From: an uncultured Eubacteriales bacterium
GTDB lineage: Bacteria > Bacillota > Clostridia > Oscillospirales > CAG-272
DNA: 64,000 nt
Direction: 5' to 3'
Assembly (NCBI GenBank): GCA_934371135.1
Contig: CAKRNO010000001.1
Location: forward strand, 93,725 to 157,724
Shown here: positions 50,341-59,496 of the stretch, piece after piece
Numbering within the stretch: the first letter of the stretch is position 1
How the letters are laid out: each line of letters starts with the position of its first letter
Notes under the pieces: generated by a model
The model's input: the letters and a program-made list of their open reading frames with translations, nothing else
Told to the model about the DNA's origin: nothing
Databases searched by the model: none
Position numbers and translations under genes: made by a program

Positions 50341-52812
50341 ATGAATAATGCAAGCAAAAAGACAACGAAATCATCGTCCGATAAGGAGGGGATTACGGAG
50401 GCACAACTGCGCGAGAAGCTGAAAGCAAAGCTCCTTGCCCGCGGCATCGCGGACCCGACAACGGCAACGACGGAACAGTTATATGCAGCGACCGTTGGCA
50501 CCGTCAAGGATATCATGACCAAGAACCGCAACGCCTTCAAAAAGCGTATCAAAGCGCAGGAGAGCAAGAAGGTCTGTTACCTGTGTATGGAATTTCTGCT
50601 CGGACGCTCTCTTCTCAACAATACGCAGAACCTGGGGATCTACGATACGCTGTGCCGTGTCCTCAAGAGCTTCGGCAGTTCGTTTGAAAGCGTGTATGCC
50701 TGCGAGATTGACCCCGGCCTCGGCAACGGCGGTCTCGGCAGACTGGCGGCGTGCTTCATGGACTCGCTCAGCAACCTGAATTATGCGGCAAACGGCTATT
50801 CGCTTTGCTATGAAAACGGTCTTTTTAAGCAGAAACTCATCGACGGTGAACAGGTTGAGCTCCCCGACGAATGGATCGAGAAGGGCGGCGCATGGCTTTT
50901 CCCGCGCCCTGAAAAGAGCGTAATTGTCCGTTTCGGTGGCGAGGTTAACGAAACGTGGGAAAACGGTGAACTCAAGATCGTCAACACCGATTACGACGAA
51001 GTACGTGCGGTGCCGTATGACGTGATGATCCCCGGTGCCGATTCGGACGCTACCAACACGCTCCGCCTCTGGCGGGCGCGTGAAAACCGCAGTGTACCGG
51101 TAGGGTATGCGACACAGGGAACCTATCTCAAAACGCTGGAGGAAAAGGCAAACGTCGAGGAGATCACCCGACAGCTCTATCCGCCGGATCATAATGACTC
51201 CGGTAAGCTCCTGCGGCTGACACAGCAGTATTTCCTGGTTTCCGCGTCCCTGCAGTCCATCATCCGCGATTACTTTGCGGAGAACGGATCGCTTGAAAAC
51301 TTTGAAAACCGTATTGCAATTCATATCAATGATACGCATCCGACCCTCGCCATCCCCGAGCTTATGCGTATTCTGATGGATGTGTATTCGTACAGTTGGG
51401 ATCAGGCGTGGGGCGTCATTGTCAAGTGCATTACCTACACCAACCATACCGTTATGCCGGAAGCGCTTGAGTGCTGGCGCGTGGATCTGTTCCGCATGAA
51501 GTTGCCGCGGCTTTTCTCGATCATTACCGAGATCAACCGCCGCTTCTGCGCCGATCTGTGGAATCTGTATCCGGGCGACTGGGACAGAATCTCCCGCATG
51601 GCTGTCATCGGCTATAACCAGGTGCGTATGGCGAACCTGTGTGTTGTCGCGTCGCATACGGTCAACGGCGTTTCCGCGCTCCATTCCGAAATCCTGAAAA
51701 ATACGATTTTCCACGATTACTACAAGATGACGCCCTGGAAGTTTACCAACGTCACAAACGGTGTTGTGCATCGCCGCTGGCTTTGCTATGCAAACCCGGG
51801 TCTGTCCGCGCTCCTGACCGACTGTATCGGTTCGGAATTCCGCCAGTCGCCCTCGCTCCTTTCCAACTTTGAGGGCTATGCATCGGACGAGGAAGTGCTG
51901 AAACGTCTGACGCAGGTAAAACGCGATAATAAGGCAAGATTTGCAAAGTGGGCGTGTGATAAATGCGGGGCAGTCATTGATCCGGATTCCATATTCGACG
52001 TGCAGATCAAGCGCCTGCATGAATACAAAAGACAGTTACTCAATGTGCTCAAGATTATGAGCATCTACAACGAACTGCTCTCCAATCCGAATGCGGAATT
52101 TGCGCCCCAGACCTTTATTTTTGGCGCCAAGGCGGCGCCCGGCTATGTCATGGCGAAGAAGGTCATCCGCCTGATCTGGTTCCTCGCCAAAGAGCTGGAG
52201 AGCAATCCCCGTACAAAAGACAAGATCAAGATCGTGTTCATGGAGGATTACAATGTTTCGATGGCGGAGGTGCTGATCCCTGCCGCCGATCTATCCGAGC
52301 AGATCTCTCTTGCCGGTAAAGAAGCTTCCGGCACGAGCAACATGAAGCTTATGATGAACGGTGCCATCACCATCGGCACGATGGACGGCGCGAACGTTGA
52401 GATCTGCAATTCCGTCGGTGACGACAATATCTATATTTTCGGGCTCAACAGCTGGGAGGTAGAGGAGCTCTGGAGACAGGGGTACGAGGCTCGTGACTAT
52501 TATCATAACTCCGAGCGTCTCCGTGCCGTGATCGACCGCTTCTCGATGCCGATCGGCGGGGAAGACTTCTCCTCCATTGCCGATTACCTCATCAACGGAG
52601 GCTACAGTGTCGCGGATCCGTATATGTGCCTTGCTGATTTCGATTCGTATTATAATGAGTATCAGAGAGCCATCGCGGATTATACCGTCAATCCGATGGA
52701 GTGGGCGCGTAAGTCCCTCGTGAACATCGCGTCCTCCGGTCGTTTCTCCTCCGATATCAGTATTCAGAACTACGCTAATAATATCTGGCGTATTTCGCCG
52801 GTCAGAAAATGA
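50341..52812 (+). CDS. glgP: Glycogen phosphorylase (GT35)
   Basis: GlgP releases glucose-1-phosphate from glycogen ends. The protein has 823 residues, with LGNGGLGRLAACFMDSL, HINDTHPTLAIPEL and the pyridoxal-phosphate Lys669 in GTSNMKLMMNG. A Lys/Ser/Thr-rich N-terminal tail of about 20 residues precedes the conserved part. It overlaps the next GH13 gene by 4 nt. Putting the degrading enzyme in the synthesis operon suggests coordinated turnover. Confidence 0.97.
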   Translation: MNNASKKTTKSSSDKEGITEAQLREKLKAKLLARGIADPTTATTEQLYAATVGTVKDIMTKNRNAFKKRIKAQESKKVCYLCMEFLLGRSLLNNTQNLGIYDTLCRVLKSFGSSFESVYACEIDPGLGNGGLGRLAACFMDSLSNLNYAANGYSLCYENGLFKQKLIDGEQVELPDEWIEKGGAWLFPRPEKSVIVRFGGEVNETWENGELKIVNTDYDEVRAVPYDVMIPGADSDATNTLRLWRARENRSVPVGYATQGTYLKTLEEKANVEEITRQLYPPDHNDSGKLLRLTQQYFLVSASLQSIIRDYFAENGSLENFENRIAIHINDTHPTLAIPELMRILMDVYSYSWDQAWGVIVKCITYTNHTVMPEALECWRVDLFRMKLPRLFSIITEINRRFCADLWNLYPGDWDRISRMAVIGYNQVRMANLCVVASHTVNGVSALHSEILKNTIFHDYYKMTPWKFTNVTNGVVHRRWLCYANPGLSALLTDCIGSEFRQSPSLLSNFEGYASDEEVLKRLTQVKRDNKARFAKWACDKCGAVIDPDSIFDVQIKRLHEYKRQLLNVLKIMSIYNELLSNPNAEFAPQTFIFGAKAAPGYVMAKKVIRLIWFLAKELESNPRTKDKIKIVFMEDYNVSMAEVLIPAADLSEQISLAGKEASGTSNMKLMMNGAITIGTMDGANVEICNSVGDDNIYIFGLNSWEVEELWRQGYEARDYYHNSERLRAVIDRFSMPIGGEDFSSIADYLINGGYSVADPYMCLADFDSYYNEYQRAIADYTVNPMEWARKSLVNIASSGRFSSDISIQNYANNIWRISPVRK

Positions 52813-54722
52813 CGGATCTGACTGTTTTGCACCCCGATCTGTCGGTTTCGCTCTCCTGCCGGGGACGTTTGCTGTACGGGAACGGGGTCGAAGACTCCGA
52901 ATATCGCCGCGCGTTCACGCGCGGCGATTTCCTGCGTTTTGATTTCTGCCTGCCCAGGCAATGTGGCGCTGTCGCTGCGTGGATTGCCATCAAAAATGAT
53001 GCGGATGGCTCCGTCAAGCTTCATGTCCTGCAATGGACAGGGTTACACCTGACAGAGGACCTTTGGTCGTGTGACGTCGAGACAGGGCAGATGGCGCCCG
53101 GGCTTTATTATATCAAGCCGTTCTATTCCGGCATTGCCGGTACCGTGACGGGGATACGCGATGAGGGGATCGCCTGCCACTTTGTCGCAGATGCCGATAT
53201 GTATACCTATCAGCTAACCATATCGGAGTTTGCTTATCCTGCCCCGACCTTTATGGAGGGGGGGATCATGTACCAGATTTTTGTGGACAGGTTTTGCCGT
53301 GGCGCCGATACGCCGGTGCGTGATGACGCGATCCTCTGCCGTAATTGGGAGAACGGGACACCGGAGTACCCGCCTTACCCTGGGGCGCCCCTGGAAAATA
53401 ACACATTTTTCGGCGGAAATCTGCAGGGCATTACATCGAAGCTGGATTATCTTGCCTCGCTCGGTGTGACCTGTCTGTACCTTACGCCGATTTTTGAGGC
53501 ATATTCCAATCACAAATACGACACCGGCGACTACATGACCGTGGATGCCATGTTCGGCGGGGAAACCGCTCTGCGTGAGCTTTTGCAGACGGTCAAAAAA
53601 CGCAGTATGCGGCTCATACTGGACGGCGTCTTTAACCATACTGGCGATGACAGTGTGTACTTCAACCGCAAGGGGCGTTATGCTTCCGTCGGTGCATACC
53701 AGTCCAAGGAGTCCCCGTACTATCCGTGGTATGAGTTTCAAGAGTTCCCGGACCAATATACCTGTTGGTGGAATATACCGATCCTGCCGCGTATCCATAC
53801 AGAGGAACCCTCCTGCCGCGCGTATTTTTTGCAACCTGGCGGTGTCATCGACCGCTATGCCGGCATGGGGGTGGACGGATTCCGGCTGGATGTCGTGGAT
53901 GAATTGCCGGACAGCTTTGTAGATGGGATCAAGGAGCGACTGCACGAGACGACCCCCGAGAATGTCCTCTACGGTGAAGTGTGGGAGGACGCCTCCAATA
54001 AGGTAGCATACGGGCATCGTAGGCGGTATTATACCGGGCGACAATTGGACGGTGTCATGAATTATGAGCTGCGTCGTGGAATATTGCAATTCTTGCGCCA
54101 TCATGACCCGGCGTCGCTACGATATGCACTCACGGAGGTGATGCCGAACACGCCGCGTCGCATTCTGAATTGCCAGATGAATCTGATCGGCACGCATGAT
54201 ACCATGCGCATACTGACGGCGCTCGCCGGTGAGGTGCCGGAGGGACACTCAAACGACGAACTCGCACAAATGCGTCTCGATGAGATGCAGAGAAAAACAG
54301 CAGTTGAGCGGCTGAAAATGGCTTACACAATTCTTGCCACACTACCGGGCGTTCCTATGATCTATTACGGGGACGAGGTGGGAATGGAGGGGTATTCCGA
54401 CCCGTTCAATCGCCGCCCGTTTCCGTGGCAGCACATGGACACTGCTGTCCTGGAACATTACCGTTCGGTGGGGCGTGTCCGCCACGCTCGCCCGGAATAC
54501 CGTAACGGTGCCTTCCGCCTGCTACACCTGGATGCGGACATCCTGGCGTATATGCGCACAGACGGTGAACACACATCTTATGTGCTGGTGAATAACGGAG
54601 ATGACACCGTAACATTCGTGCTTCCTTGCGGGAAGTGGCGTGATCTTATGGTGGCGGGCACTGCCTGCGACGGGATTTTTACCGTTTTGCCGCATACGGC
54701 AACAGTTCTTGCCAAAGAATAA
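52809..54722 (+). CDS. GH13 alpha-glucan hydrolase (neopullulanase/cyclomaltodextrinase-like)
   Basis: A 637-residue cytoplasmic GH13 enzyme; no signal peptide is seen. An N-terminal beta-rich domain of about 145 residues leads into the barrel (MYQIFVDRFCRG). The catalytic triad is Asp361 (FRLDVVDELP), Glu390 (LYGEVWED) and Asp464 (IGTHDTMR). MPRI-type neopullulanase signatures are not evident, so specificity is open: it may trim branched maltodextrins left by phosphorylase. Its start overlaps the glgP stop, and a terminator closes the operon. Confidence 0.9.
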   Translation: MTDLTVLHPDLSVSLSCRGRLLYGNGVEDSEYRRAFTRGDFLRFDFCLPRQCGAVAAWIAIKNDADGSVKLHVLQWTGLHLTEDLWSCDVETGQMAPGLYYIKPFYSGIAGTVTGIRDEGIACHFVADADMYTYQLTISEFAYPAPTFMEGGIMYQIFVDRFCRGADTPVRDDAILCRNWENGTPEYPPYPGAPLENNTFFGGNLQGITSKLDYLASLGVTCLYLTPIFEAYSNHKYDTGDYMTVDAMFGGETALRELLQTVKKRSMRLILDGVFNHTGDDSVYFNRKGRYASVGAYQSKESPYYPWYEFQEFPDQYTCWWNIPILPRIHTEEPSCRAYFLQPGGVIDRYAGMGVDGFRLDVVDELPDSFVDGIKERLHETTPENVLYGEVWEDASNKVAYGHRRRYYTGRQLDGVMNYELRRGILQFLRHHDPASLRYALTEVMPNTPRRILNCQMNLIGTHDTMRILTALAGEVPEGHSNDELAQMRLDEMQRKTAVERLKMAYTILATLPGVPMIYYGDEVGMEGYSDPFNRRPFPWQHMDTAVLEHYRSVGRVRHARPEYRNGAFRLLHLDADILAYMRTDGEHTSYVLVNNGDDTVTFVLPCGKWRDLMVAGTACDGIFTVLPHTATVLAKE

Positions 54723-54725
54723 AGA

Positions 54726-54750
54726 ACGGGAGGGTTAACCTCCCGTTTTT
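54726..54750. terminator. Terminator closing the glycogen operon
   Basis: ACGGGAGG, loop GTTAA, CCTCCCGT, then TTTT, between convergent genes. Confidence 0.92.
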
Positions 54751-54755
54751 CTGTT

Positions 54756-55877
54756 TTAGTCATTTTTCAGGTGTTCCCGCAGCTTACGGGCAACGGCGTT
54801 AGCTTGTGCGTGGGTGCTGAATGGACCGCAGGAGAGACGTACAAGCCCGGTATCCAAGGTGCCGAGCGTGTGATGAGCCAGAGGGGCACAGTGCAGTCCT
54901 CCCCGTACACATACGCCGACTGCATCCAGAGCCGCGGCTGTCTCGTCGGAGGATTCACCCCGGAGCCTGAAAGCGGTTATACCGCTTGTTGCCTCCGAAT
55001 AGAGCTCCACACCGGGGATCGCGCGGAGTAAATGATGCATATCCTTTGTAAAAGTCCGTTCTTTTTCTTCAATCTTTTCAATTCCGTGCTTCATCAGCCA
55101 CTCAACAGAGGCACCGAGTGCACCGATTGCGGGCGTGGAAAGCGTGCCGGGCTCCAATCGGTCCGGCAAATAGGCTGGCATTTGCGGGGAAAGCGAATCT
55201 GTGCCGCTGCCGCCCTGAAAGACATCGCGTACACCATCTCCGTTCCGGAGATACAGGATGCCTGCCCCTTGTATGCCGAGTAGCCCCTTATGTCCCGGGG
55301 CGCACAGGGCGTCGCACGGGATGTTCTGCACGTTTACTTCACGGTGCCCGAGACTTTGGGATGCGTCCAAAATGAAATAGATGCCGTTCCTGCGGCAAAA
55401 ACGTGCGATCGTTTCGGCGGGCAAAACGGCACCCGTCACATTGGAAATGTGGGTGCATATCAACATTTTTGTAGCAGGGGTCAGCATTTTTTCGAGGGTT
55501 TCTTCCGTCAGCCCCAAATGCGGGAAAACGGAGTAGGTGATCAGTCCGTCCTCTGCCAAGCGATGCAATGGTCTGTATACAGCGTTGTGCTCCATGTCAC
55601 TTGTCAGTATATGCATCCCCGGCTCCAGCCTGGCGCGCAGGATGGTATTGATCGCGAAAGTGGCATTCTGGGAAAAGACAATCTGTTCTTCCGTTTCGGC
55701 GTGCAGAAGATCGCGTATCAGGCATCTCGTTCGGTACACGCATTCCGCCGCGGCGACGGACAGTTTGTGTCCGCTCCTGCCGGGGTTACCCGGGTACACA
55801 TGCAGTCCGCGCAGCAATTCCCACCCGACGCACACCGGTTTCGGATAGGACGTCGCAGCATTATCGAGGTAAATCAT
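54756..55877 (-). CDS. Cysteine desulfurase-like aminotransferase (class V)
   Basis: A 373-residue PLP enzyme of the SufS/CsdB-like group. Starts MIYLDNAATSYPKP. The PLP-binding Lys197 is in CAPGHKGLLG and the reactive Cys330 in RGGLHCAPL, the position that carries persulfide in group II desulfurases. No iron–sulfur scaffold gene is nearby; the gene is paired by a 4-nt overlap with a DUF3343 protein. Transfer of sulfur or selenium to that small partner is a reasonable inference. Confidence 0.9.
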   Translation of the reverse strand: MIYLDNAATSYPKPVCVGWELLRGLHVYPGNPGRSGHKLSVAAAECVYRTRCLIRDLLHAETEEQIVFSQNATFAINTILRARLEPGMHILTSDMEHNAVYRPLHRLAEDGLITYSVFPHLGLTEETLEKMLTPATKMLICTHISNVTGAVLPAETIARFCRRNGIYFILDASQSLGHREVNVQNIPCDALCAPGHKGLLGIQGAGILYLRNGDGVRDVFQGGSGTDSLSPQMPAYLPDRLEPGTLSTPAIGALGASVEWLMKHGIEKIEEKERTFTKDMHHLLRAIPGVELYSEATSGITAFRLRGESSDETAAALDAVGVCVRGGLHCAPLAHHTLGTLDTGLVRLSCGPFSTHAQANAVARKLREHLKND

Positions 55878-56089
55878 CCTTTGTACGGCTCATAGGGAAT
55901 GTGCAGGGGGCGAAGGATGGAGGCTGCTGTCAGCAGTGTCCCCTCGGGCAGCTCCAAGCCATAACTGCATCCGGAACGGTTTCTCGGTTGCAGTTTACGG
56001 ACCCGTGCCTTGATTCCGCTCTCGGCGAGTGCGTTTTTTGCTTTCATTGTGTAGGTAATGGAGCCGATCAAAATGAGTTCGGTATTCAC
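55874..56089 (-). CDS. DUF3343 small protein, possible sulfur/selenium carrier
   Basis: A 71-residue protein starting with GTG behind AAGGAGGTGG. It has a single Cys41 in the motif GCSYGLELP, matching the CxYG-type motif of DUF3343 proteins, which are often found beside cysteine desulfurases and selenium genes. Function is not established. Overlap with the desulfurase gene downstream supports a joint role. Confidence 0.85.
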   Translation of the reverse strand: MNTELILIGSITYTMKAKNALAESGIKARVRKLQPRNRSGCSYGLELPEGTLLTAASILRPLHIPYEPYKG

Positions 56090-56167
56090 ATTTCCACCTC
56101 CTTCCGCATGCGCATCTCTATTTTCATTCTATGCGGAAAATATTTTACCGTTCTGCCCTAAAAACTG

Positions 56168-56196
56168 TGGACAAACAATGGAAACTATGTTAAAAT
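56168..56196 (+). promoter_or_regulatory. Promoter of the MBL-fold hydrolase and glnS
   Basis: TGGACA (56168–56173), 17 nt, TAAAAT (56191–56196), 22 nt before the start codon. Confidence 0.7.
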
Positions 56197-56218
56197 ACAG
56201 GAAAACGAAAGGTCGGTT

Positions 56219-56833
56219 ATGCGCGTTCAGAATCTGTATGCGGGCGGCTTTGCCTCCTGCTGCTATTTTTTAACGGACAGCACAGGATGCTTTTCCGTCG
56301 TGATCGATCCGTCGGTTCCACCGTCGTTGTCGGCAGGGGCACTACCCGGCGGTGTTCGTCTCTCCGCAATTCTCTTGACACACGCACACTTTGATCATAT
56401 GCTTGCGCTTGACAGCTGGCGCGCACTCGGCGCCCCTGTGCTTGTGTCGGAGGGGGATATGAGCGGGCTCACCGATCCGAACTATAACGTATCCGCGACG
56501 TTGTTCGGGGCTCCGACTGTGTTTGCTCCCCCGGACAAATTAGTTTGGGATGGAGACCGGATTTGTTTTGGTGACTCTTCTTTGACGGTGCTTGGTACGC
56601 CGGGGCATACGGCGGGTGGCGTTTCCTATTTCGGAGACGGAAAGCTGTTTTGCGGCGATACCTTGTTTGCTGGTGGCGGCGTCGGGCGCCAGGATGTTTC
56701 CGGCGGTTCTGCCGAGGCAATCCGCACGTCTGTCAGGCGGATCCTGTCACTTCCGCCGGAAACGGTGATCTATCCCGGGCACGGTGGTGTTACAACTGTC
56801 GCGCGTGAAAGAAAGTACTACGGCTTATCATAA
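56219..56833 (+). CDS. MBL-fold metallohydrolase (glyoxalase II-like)
   Basis: A 204-residue metallo-beta-lactamase-fold hydrolase. Metal ligands are THAHFDH (His55, His57, Asp59, His60), the His in GTPGHTAGGVSYF, the Asp in LFCGDTLFAGG and the His in IYPGHGGVTT. The family includes glyoxalase II-like and other thioester hydrolases; substrate not known. AAAGG precedes the ATG. It lies 29 nt ahead of glnS. Confidence 0.92.
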   Translation: MRVQNLYAGGFASCCYFLTDSTGCFSVVIDPSVPPSLSAGALPGGVRLSAILLTHAHFDHMLALDSWRALGAPVLVSEGDMSGLTDPNYNVSATLFGAPTVFAPPDKLVWDGDRICFGDSSLTVLGTPGHTAGGVSYFGDGKLFCGDTLFAGGGVGRQDVSGGSAEAIRTSVRRILSLPPETVIYPGHGGVTTVARERKYYGLS

Positions 56834-56862
56834 AGGAGGGCGGGGCGTTTCCCGCTACGGAT
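56832..56862 (+). promoter_or_regulatory. glnS ribosome site separated from the start by a small hairpin
   Basis: AAAGGAGG (56832–56839) is 23 nt from the ATG, too far for normal use. GCGGG (56840–56844) can pair with CCCGC (56851–56855), which would leave an effective distance of about 7 nt. No alternative in-frame start lies closer. Confidence 0.55.
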
Positions 56863-58515
56863 ATGGAATCTGAAATCAAAGGCAATTTTATTCACGATAT
56901 CATTGATGCAGACCTTGCGGCAAATCCTTCGCTGAAGGTGCATACGCGTTTCCCGCCGGAGCCGAACGGGTACCTGCATATCGGTTCCGCCAAGGCTATC
57001 TGGATCAACTACATGACCGCAAAGAAGTACGGCGGGCTTTTCAATCTCCGATATGACGATACCAACCCTTCCAAAGAGGACAATGAGTATGTCGAATCGA
57101 TTTATGAGGATCTTAAATGGCTGGGTTGTGAACCCACCGGCGGCATCTTCTACGGTTCTGACTATTTCGAAAAATGCTACGAGTTTGCTCTCCAGCTCAT
57201 CCGTCAGGGGGATGCCTATGTATGCGACCTCTCGCAGGATGAAATGCGTGAGATGCGCGGCACCCTGACTGAGCCCGGTAAGAACAGCCCCTACCGCAAT
57301 CGTACGGTGGAGGAAAACCTGAATCTGTTCGAGCGGATGCGCCGCGGGGAATTCCCGAACGGCGCCAAAACGCTGCGTGCAAAGATCGATATGGCGTCCC
57401 CGAACCTCAATATGCGTGATCCTGCCATTTATCGCATTGTGCATACAGCACATCACCGCCAGGGGAACAAGTGGTGCATTTATCCCCTGTATGATTACGC
57501 ACATCCGATCCAGGATGCTCTGGAGGGGATTACGCATTCGCTCTGCTCCATCGAGTTTGAAAATCACAGACCGCTGTACGAATGGGTCGTTGATCACATC
57601 GGGTTTGAAAAGAAGCCGAAGCAGCGCGAATTTGCGCGTCTCAACGTGACGCATACGGTGATGAGCAAGCGCTACCTCCGCCAGCTTGTGGAGGAGAAGT
57701 TGGTAGACGGTTGGGATGATCCGAGAATGCCCACGCTTTGCGGGCTCCGGCGCCGTGGGTACACACCGCACGCGATTTTTGACTTTGTGGAGCGCGCGGG
57801 CGTCAGCAAGTCTTTGAGCGTTGTGGACATTGAATTGCTGGAGCACTGCATCCGTGAGGAGCTGAATGCAGAAGCGCCGCGTCGCATCGCCATCCTGCAT
57901 CCGGTCAAGGTGGTGATCACCAACTACCCGGAGGGTAAAACCGAGTATTTCACACAGGCAAATCACCCGCAACACCCGGAAATGGGGACGCGTGAGGTTC
58001 CTTTTACTCGTGAACTCTATATCGATGCCGATGACTTTGCCGAGGTGCCGCCTCCGAAGTTCTTCCGCTTGAAGCCCGACGGTGAAGTACGCCTCATGGG
58101 CAGTTATATCATTAAACTGAATGAGATCGTGAAGAACGACGACGGGACTGTCAAGGAATTGCATTGCACCGCGGATCTTGAGACCGGTAACGGCAATCCC
58201 GCAGACGGGCGCAAGATCAAAGGAACGATCCATTGGCTTTCTGCCGACTATGCAAAAGAAGCGACCGTTATGCTGTACGACCACCTCTTTACGCTCGAAA
58301 ATGTGGCAGATATCCCGGAGGGTAAAGGCTTCGACGACTATCTGAACCTTGACTCCGTGCAACGGCTGGAGCATTGTAAACTGGAGCCGTCGCTCGGCAC
58401 TTTTGTCCCGGGAGAGCGGTATCAGTTTGTGCGTGTAGGTTATTTCATCGCCGATACCAAGTACCCAGACACTTACAACTGCATCGTTGGTTTGAAAGAC
58501 AGTTATAAAGCATAA
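56863..58515 (+). CDS. glnS: Glutaminyl-tRNA synthetase
   Basis: GlnS charges tRNA-Gln directly. The 550-residue class I enzyme has HIGS at 39–42 (PPEPNGYLHIGSAK) and the KMSKS-type motif MSKR from 267 (VMSKRYLRQL), then the C-terminal anticodon-binding beta-barrels (TFVPGERYQFVRVGYF). GlnRS is uncommon in Gram-positive bacteria outside some Clostridia and was spread by transfer. It coexists with gltX in this window. Its Shine-Dalgarno is unusually far away, with a hairpin between. Confidence 0.97.
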   Translation: MESEIKGNFIHDIIDADLAANPSLKVHTRFPPEPNGYLHIGSAKAIWINYMTAKKYGGLFNLRYDDTNPSKEDNEYVESIYEDLKWLGCEPTGGIFYGSDYFEKCYEFALQLIRQGDAYVCDLSQDEMREMRGTLTEPGKNSPYRNRTVEENLNLFERMRRGEFPNGAKTLRAKIDMASPNLNMRDPAIYRIVHTAHHRQGNKWCIYPLYDYAHPIQDALEGITHSLCSIEFENHRPLYEWVVDHIGFEKKPKQREFARLNVTHTVMSKRYLRQLVEEKLVDGWDDPRMPTLCGLRRRGYTPHAIFDFVERAGVSKSLSVVDIELLEHCIREELNAEAPRRIAILHPVKVVITNYPEGKTEYFTQANHPQHPEMGTREVPFTRELYIDADDFAEVPPPKFFRLKPDGEVRLMGSYIIKLNEIVKNDDGTVKELHCTADLETGNGNPADGRKIKGTIHWLSADYAKEATVMLYDHLFTLENVADIPEGKGFDDYLNLDSVQRLEHCKLEPSLGTFVPGERYQFVRVGYFIADTKYPDTYNCIVGLKDSYKA

Positions 58516-58522
58516 GACGAAC

Positions 58523-58548
58523 AAAAGCCCGACTGCAGTCGGGCTTTT
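58523..58548 (+). terminator. Terminator after glnS
   Basis: AAAAGCCCGACTG / CAGTCGGGCTTTT is a perfect 26-bp palindrome. It ends 15 nt before the next ATG, with GGAGG in between. Confidence 0.9.
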
Positions 58549-58563
58549 GCGATAGGAGGCATC

Positions 58564-59496
58564 ATGGAGGTCTACAGCATATTTGAGAGCAATTCAGAAG
58601 CTCTGCGTGCAATATGGGACAAGGGCATTACGCTTTTTGAAAGCATGGATTCGGAGGAGGTCATACGCCAAAGTACGCCCGATGGTTTTCTCACCTATCT
58701 GCGCGCCTATCTTTGCCTTGTTGGTGACCGCGAGGGGGCGAGGGTGCTGCTCCAGAACGCCTACCGGACCTTCTCCGATAGCGGCGATATGGCGCGGATT
58801 TCTGCCTTTCCTATTGCGCTGGAGCATTACGATACCTATGCTGATGACCGTTTGTTTACCGATGACATGACCCAGCGAGCGGAGAACGATCTCCTGTCCG
58901 CCTTTGCCGGGAAGTATCCAACGGGCGATTTCTCAAAGGACGCCATATTCCTCGGCGGTATGCTGGCGCTGGAACGACTGCACGGCAAAGCCGGCTCCGC
59001 GGGTGATCTGGCGACGCGGATAGATATGGTGAAGCGGTTTCATGCTGCTTATTATGACGAAAAGGCAATGTGCTATCACGACATGGCGGGAGATATCACA
59101 TCGATGACTCGTGTACTGCCGGTCGCATTTGGTTTTGTAAATGAAGCGTCGCGAGCTGGCACGCGGAAATGGTTGATAGAGGAATCCTTTTTTGTCCCGC
59201 GTGAGCAACGCCTTCTTTTGTATGATGCTTTGCTGTCAGAAGAACTATTTGACATTCTGTTGCCGACACTTCTCGAGGGAGGCGCGCCGGGCACGCGGCA
59301 GACACCGGCAGACCTTGCCGGCGTTGTCTGCATTGTGACGCATCTTTGCGGCGTTGATATCGGGATGATGGGGCAGGGGATCCAGGCAGCGGTCCCGCAT
59401 TTTCCCGGCGGTGTGACATACTCTCTTACTATACCGGCACCGCACACCTATTTATCGTTTGAATCGGAGGATTACCCGGGTGCACTGGTTGATTGA
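58564..59496 (+). CDS. Unknown soluble protein upstream of comF
   Basis: Not recognised. A 310-residue protein without a signal peptide or membrane helix; mostly helical by composition, with paired acidic and hydrophobic segments (RAIWDKGITLFESM, YLRAYLCLVGDREGARVLL) and a beta-like C-terminus (GVTYSLTIPAPHTYLSF). The overall look recalls an alpha/alpha toroid such as glycoside hydrolase helical domains, but no catalytic motif is visible. ATAGGAGG precedes the ATG. It overlaps comF by 17 nt, which suggests co-translation. Confidence 0.8.
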   Translation: MEVYSIFESNSEALRAIWDKGITLFESMDSEEVIRQSTPDGFLTYLRAYLCLVGDREGARVLLQNAYRTFSDSGDMARISAFPIALEHYDTYADDRLFTDDMTQRAENDLLSAFAGKYPTGDFSKDAIFLGGMLALERLHGKAGSAGDLATRIDMVKRFHAAYYDEKAMCYHDMAGDITSMTRVLPVAFGFVNEASRAGTRKWLIEESFFVPREQRLLLYDALLSEELFDILLPTLLEGGAPGTRQTPADLAGVVCIVTHLCGVDIGMMGQGIQAAVPHFPGGVTYSLTIPAPHTYLSFESEDYPGALVD

